From Chamaecyparis obtusa (Eukaryota; Streptophyta; Pinopsida; Cupressales; Cupressaceae): a stretch of DNA of 64,000 bases. Of the stretch, positions 59,495 to 64,000 are shown piece by piece. The translations under genes and the position numbers were made by a program. The notes under the pieces were generated by a model that worked only from the letters and a program-made list of their open reading frames with translations, searched no databases and had not been told where the DNA came from. The stretch lies in the NCBI GenBank assembly GCA_027943335.1, contig BSBK01000526.1, positions 742,501 to 806,500 on the forward strand, given 5' to 3'. Each line of letters opens with the position of its first letter. The stretch's first letter is position 1.

Positions 59495-60689
59495 TGATAC
59501 ATTCAAATTACAAAGGAAAGGAATACTCCTTAAACAGAGATTAGAGAAGATCTTTCCATAATGGAAATAATCAAGAACTAAAGACAGAATAGAAAGATAC
59601 TAAAAACTAACTAAACGACTTAAATGACCATTATAAGCTAAATATAAAATATTATTTTCATATCCTCCCTTACTAGTCATTCAACTAACTGCACCAAGTT
59701 TGTCCTGAAAGTTTACAAATTTGTCTGGACTCAAGGACTTGGTAAAAATGTCTGACTGTCTTCCAACATGATGTTAAGGAATGAAGTCATCCCTTCTGCT
59801 ATACAAAGACACAGAAAACAAGATAAAAATCAGCTTCTCAAAAACTTCTATTTCTCTTGATAAAAAAGGGTAAAAAATTGAAACCCACAATTTGTTTTTG
59901 AAAAATAGGTGCCAAAAATTCTCAATACCCACAATTTTCCGTAAAAAAAATCACACTAAACCTTCACAGTTCTGAAAACCCACAATTTTGCACAAAAATC
60001 ATCCAAAAACCATGTTAAAACCCCTCAATTGCTTTGGAGAAAAACAGCAAATTTTGTAAAAAACAATCATGCAAAAACTCAGTACTTTTGCAAAAATAAC
60101 TTCCACAATTTTTATCAAAAAAATCGTTCAAAAATCTTGCTATTCCTCGATCTCCAGCACAAAACCCTTGCAATTTGCCGAGATAAGAACCATGAATTTT
60201 TAAAAAATCAATCAAAAATCTTTTGAGATTTTCTCACGAAATATTCCAAAAAAAAAGACCACAAATTTTATTATTAAAAAAATCCACCAAAAAACCCCAC
60301 AATTTTTGTTTTGATAAAACCGATCAAAAAACTTGTAGAAATTTCTATAAAATTTATAGGTAAAATGACCAGGATTTTTATTATGAAAAAATCAACCAAA
60401 AAACATCATACGGATGCGTACAATAACCATCAACTCCGATCCCGACGTCCTCCAAACTCAAGCTCAGATGCCATGAAATGATAATTGCTTGTTTTACAAA
60501 GGAGAAGAATACTCTTATATAAGAGATTACATAAGATCTTTCCATATTGCTAACGATCAAGAACTAAAGACAGAATAGAAAGTTACTAAAACCCAAAATA
60601 AACGACTTACAAAATAGAAAGTTAATAAAAACTATTTAAACTACTTAAATACCATTATAAGCTACATATAACAATATTAATCTAATAAT
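59486..60689 (-). mobile_element. Small Copia deletion derivative (TRIM-like size)
   Basis: LTRs on minus: 3' LTR 59486-59660 (175 bp), 5' LTR 60474 to about 60689. Next to the 5' LTR lies the primer-binding site TGGCATCTGAGC (60473 down to 60462); the purine tract agtaagggaggata lies beside the 3' LTR. The 813-bp interior still encodes the last Copia RNase H residues (FTKSLSPDKFVNFQDKLGAV, about 59760-59690, minus), so it arose by internal deletion of a full Copia element. The rest is an A/C-rich quasi-repeat with CCCACAATTTTT phrases. Element E was inserted at or near its 5' LTR start. Confidence 0.75.
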
Positions 60690-61041
60690 TGTTTACCCGT
60701 TGGGGTAAACTTAGTATTGTTTGCCCGCTGGGGTAAACTTAGTATTGCACAGACATAGTACAAGAAATATAATGAACATAGAATATATCATAGAATAATA
60801 AATACTTTCATTAATCATTCCAGACTGGCAAGTACATTTACATCGTGATGATCATACAATAATATCTCCCGTGTCCATCCTCCGAGAGGGTATGTAAACT
60901 ACCCGAAGGGCCACGACCGAAGCGTCGTGACAGAACTGTCTAACCTCTCGGTCACTAACGACCAAGACTAACATAATACTTTATTAATATAATAACCGGT
61001 ACATTGAAATGTCCCGACAACATCATCCCCCCAAAAAAAAC

Positions 61042-61060
61042 AAGTCGTCTCCGACGACTT
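61042..61060 (-). promoter_or_regulatory. Hairpin next to E polypurine tract
   Basis: AAGTCGTC-TCC-GACGACTT, perfect 8-bp arms with a 3-base loop, immediately inside the purine tract. The same hairpin, somewhat decayed, sits at the same place in D and F. Confidence 0.85.
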
Positions 61061-61974
61061 ACAACAACAGGGAGATGAAATACACTACATAGAATAAGAA
61101 AATCACTAAAGAGAAGGGCGGAGGGCATCCCTGAAAAAGATGAAGTGCCGCCCTCCCCATCAATGTTGCGTCGTTGTTCTTTTTCTGTCACATCATTCCT
61201 CCCATGCCTCCACCAAACTTGTCTCCAAAACATACTTTTCAGCTGTAGCCTCCGCTAACACAATACTGTCTCCCTAACCAATCTGACCTCGATAGCCACC
61301 TGGGTTGCCTTCTCTGCTTCCAACTCCTAGGTACGCTAAGCCAAGTGTCACTCTACTGCCTCCAACTGGGTGGTCAGCTCCTCCCGAGCTCTCTGTGCAT
61401 CCACCAAGACAGTCTCACGTCCAACCAACACCTACTCCGAGTGTCTCAAAGCATAGTACCCCTCTCCAAAGGCTTGCTCTAGTGCTCTCTTCACCTCCGT
61501 CATACAGACACTCCATGCCTGCAGCAACTCCGGGTCTCATCAACTAGTCACACTCCAAGGGCTGATAACTAAACCGACTGGGGGTCTAGGGGGCAGCGCC
61601 CCCGCCGCCAAGACCAATTTAACACTCTCAAACCCACACAAAAGTCTATGGAACACACCATTTTGTGATTTTTTTCTGATCCCATACTCTTTTCTGTAAA
61701 GCGCTTATGTTTTCCTTACTACCTCGTTATGCCCTTCCTTTCGAACCATAAGTTACTCATTTTGAACTATTTTTATTTGTCGTCATTTTTTTTTTGTTTT
61801 TTTTAGAACCTTCGCCTCCCTGCTGCCAGTCCTTGCTGTCAATACACTGTATTCTTCCATTTTAATACCATATCCTTTCTCTGCCGTATGAACTCTTCTC
61901 TGTTTTGTTTCCTTGACCATACGAAGTTCTTCTTGTCCTCTTCTTCTTTATAACGCCTACCACTACTATCGTTG

Positions 61975-62495
61975 TTGGTGTCCGTACGGTCTTCGATGTC
62001 GTACAATATCTCTGCTGCTGTTAACCGTACGAATGCAACTATCCTCCTCTCCACTGTTGTACTGCATCGTACGCCCTACGTTTTAATTGTCGTACACTAC
62101 TTCTGGCCTTCTACCGTGCGTTACCTTATGATGGTCGTACGGCCATCTCCTTTCAATCTTGTTTTTGTCGTACGATTCTTCGAGCCTTCATTTATGTGCT
62201 GTCGTACGGTCTTTCTTATGCTGCCTACTTGACCATACGGTACCTTTTTATTACATTCAACTTTTTAGATTGCCGTACGTTTCCTTTTTCCTTTCACCCT
62301 AAGTTGTCGTACGGCCGTACGGCCTTTATTGCTTCGCCTTTTTCTGCTTTTTCCATTTTATTTTTTTATTTTTTTTCATTTTTCAAAATTTTTTTCAAAA
62401 AAAAAAATTTTCCCTCCACCATACGGTCATGCATAGCCGTACGGGTGTTTTTCAATTTCTTGTCTGGAGGCTTCTCTGGTCGCCCGTACGAATGG
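61975..62495 (-). repeat. CGTACGG motif array, element E
   Basis: At least thirteen GTAC-core sites, for example at 61981, 61998, 62023, 62067, 62090, 62136, 62168, 62201, 62272, 62305 (double), 62436 and 62484, in 520 bp. Confidence 0.85.
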
Positions 62496-62498
62496 CTC

Positions 62499-64000
62499 TC
62501 AAGTCGCCTGCATGACCACTTGAGTCATTTTCCATCCTCTTGGTTGCTCTGTCCCTCCTCTCTGGTCCATTCTCTCCAGGGAAAGTTTCAATTTGGTCTC
62601 GTTGATGGCATCATGTATCCGTTCGTCGAAAGTCCACAGAGTGTGCAGCCGTTCCCTCTCCCTGTCGCCGAGTCTGTTTCCAATGGCAATCCAAAGGCTT
62701 GGAACCATAAATTCTACCAGGACCATGGTCTCTTGCCCATACATCAGAAGGAGAATCAAGATTTTCAAGGCTACAATCTTCCACACAAGATTCCAGTCAT
62801 CTCTCATGACGATGGTTTTCGGATTTCTCTCATCCCCGAGGTTTATTTCTTTTAACTTTGCTTCTTTGTACAAGATGGGTTCCTCCTTGTTTTTAAACTG
62901 GTGTGCGGGTACGATGTCCATTGTAGCTTCTCCTTCCTTATACTCCCCGTACTCTAGAGGATATTTATCTAGCTCCTCTTCATTGACGCTTAATGCGTTA
63001 CAGGAGGGTGAGAACATCTCATAGTCCTCCTGCTGCCAATGGAACAATCCATTTAGTGAATCCGTGTCATCCTCCGAACAGCATCCTCCGAGTTTTAGTA
63101 TGCCTTCGGCATCCGAATCCATCCCCTCTCTGCCTTCATCTCGTGGGTTATTCTCCCCTTCAGATTCAGATCCCGAGGAAGAGGCAAGTTCCTCGCTCAC
63201 CAACTGGGTCCGGAGATCAATAGTAAACTTCTTGCCTCCGCTCTCCATCGAGAGTGTACTCCGTTTCCAGTTGTGGTTTGCCTTCGCTGCCACCAGCCAT
63301 CCTCTTCCGAGTATGGCGTCATACCCTTTCTGTTTTAACGGGATGACCACAAAGTCGAGCACAAATGGTTGTGTACCCACAGTGACTTGTTGTGCCATCA
63401 ACGTGCCGAGGGGTTTAATCCCGTGCTGATCGGCACCTAGCAGATTAAACGTAGGTGGCCACAGAGTGGGCTTTCCTAGCTTTTTCCATGTGTCCTCCGG
63501 GAGGACGTTTACCCCGGAACCACCGTCTACTATAGTATCCGTCAGGATGGTGCCCAGAATGCCCATCTCCACCACGGCTGGATGTCTGCCGTTGTTAACG
63601 GTAAGCACAACTGGATTTGTTGCCGAGCTTCCTGGTATGGAAGCGTCTGTGTGTCTCGGTTTGGGTTTATCAACCTTTGTACCCAACAGCACTGTCCCCA
63701 ATTGAGGCATGGTGTGTAGGAGGTCCTCCAGTTTCACAGGTACCTCTAGTTTGAGCATTTGTCGTACAATATTCCTCTCTGCATCTTTGCAGTAGGGTCC
63801 GGATGATTCGTGTGTCTCTCCCCATTGAGCTTTCATGGCCCTTTCTATTTCCTCCCTTGCTTCCGCCATTCTCTGCTTCTCCGTACGGGGATGGGGGTAT
63901 CGGGCTTCCTTTGCTTGCCCTCGGGTAAGAGTAAGGATGGCTTCTTTAATCCGTGTGTTGCCTTCGATATCAATCAAATTGGCCCCTATGCCAGACTTCG
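62499..64000 (-). CDS. Element E polyprotein: Gag end, protease, fused RT-start and integrase tail
   Basis: Open through about 500 codons to the window edge, with no stop. It includes the linker after the last zinc knuckle ([20 protein letters not shown]), protease ([27 protein letters not shown]), RT run-in ([35 protein letters not shown]) joined in frame to [20 protein letters not shown] and LWTFDERIHDAINETKLKLS, the integrase tail. So protease is followed by a remnant of about 150 codons in which RT, RNase H and the integrase core are missing, yet the frame is kept. D has the same joints. The true start lies beyond the right edge. Confidence 0.9.
   Translation of the reverse strand, partial: KSGIGANLIDIEGNTRIKEAILTLTRGQAKEARYPHPRTEKQRMAEAREEIERAMKAQWGETHESSGPYCKDAERNIVRQMLKLEVPVKLEDLLHTMPQLGTVLLGTKVDKPKPRHTDASIPGSSATNPVVLTVNNGRHPAVVEMGILGTILTDTIVDGGSGVNVLPEDTWKKLGKPTLWPPTFNLLGADQHGIKPLGTLMAQQVTVGTQPFVLDFVVIPLKQKGYDAILGRGWLVAAKANHNWKRSTLSMESGGKKFTIDLRTQLVSEELASSSGSESEGENNPRDEGREGMDSDAEGILKLGGCCSEDDTDSLNGLFHWQQEDYEMFSPSCNALSVNEEELDKYPLEYGEYKEGEATMDIVPAHQFKNKEEPILYKEAKLKEINLGDERNPKTIVMRDDWNLVWKIVALKILILLLMYGQETMVLVEFMVPSLWIAIGNRLGDRERERLHTLWTFDERIHDAINETKLKLSLERMDQRGGTEQPRGWKMTQVVMQAT

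Larger units (their letters stand above)
60690..64000 (-). mobile_element. Element E: second Gag-Pro-only element, partial
   Basis: Minus strand, 3' LTR 60690-61022 (333 bp) with a 28-bp duplication at its end, polypurine tract at 61023-61040, hairpin at 61042-61060. Going on: coiled-coil remains (61170-61540), a G/C-rich hairpin region (61575-61615), CGTACGG array (61975-62495), then an open polyprotein frame to the right edge. The 5' half, 5' LTR and target duplication are outside the window. Confidence 0.92.

Overview
The window looks like nuclear DNA of a large-genome seed plant, most likely a gymnosperm; this is an inference, since no species marker is visible. It is AT-rich, has no bacterial-style gene packing, and is mostly nested, decayed LTR retrotransposons. 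One real host gene crosses it on the minus strand: TAF1, the largest TFIID subunit, in its plant form with an internal ubiquitin-like domain. Eight consecutive exons (58564 down to 27278) join in phase through GT-AG introns into 722 uninterrupted codons. They cover the TBP-binding segment, the acidic N-terminal region, the ubiquitin-like domain and the first residues of the conserved central (DUF3591) domain. The first exons lie beyond the right edge and all later exons beyond the left edge. One intron is 23,784 bp, and the next downstream intron holds at least 27,277 bp in the window.

Layout, left to right. 1-16140: tail and LTR of a Ty3/gypsy-like element, split at 1771 by a large non-autonomous element (A, 1772-14806). 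A has SIRE-like Gag remains, no pol, and a long unfamiliar second reading frame. Its 3' LTR is split by a non-coding Copia-type element (a, 9315-14299). 16141-17563: a reverse-transcriptase scrap and the tail plus LTR of a Tat-like gypsy element. 17656-18087: a 216-bp tandem duplication. 19950-24640: a truncated Tat-like element on the minus strand (RNase H, integrase, extra ORF, coiled coil). 24643-26417: an AT-rich LTR-like block. 27278-31451: TAF1 exons 8 to 5 as seen here.

31452-55235 is the giant intron. It holds a decayed Copia element (J), a Copia element (B, 37413-48029) whose 3' LTR carries two further insertions (solo LTR C 40611-42085; Gag-Pro element D 42377-47706), and another Copia element (K) with an hAT-like element in its LTR and a large internal inversion. 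55236-58564: the four upstream TAF1 exons. 59486-60689: a small Copia deletion derivative on the minus strand. 60690-64000: a second Gag-Pro element (E), minus strand, running off the right edge.

The most interesting material is in the mobile elements. D and E are two copies of one family that lost RT, RNase H and most of integrase at the same place. They keep Gag-Pro and carry dense CGTACGG arrays before the 3' LTR, which the related element G also has. Element A has intact 5-bp target duplications but no pol, and carries a roughly 1,200-codon frame I cannot assign. All family calls rest on reading motifs by eye; no search was run.
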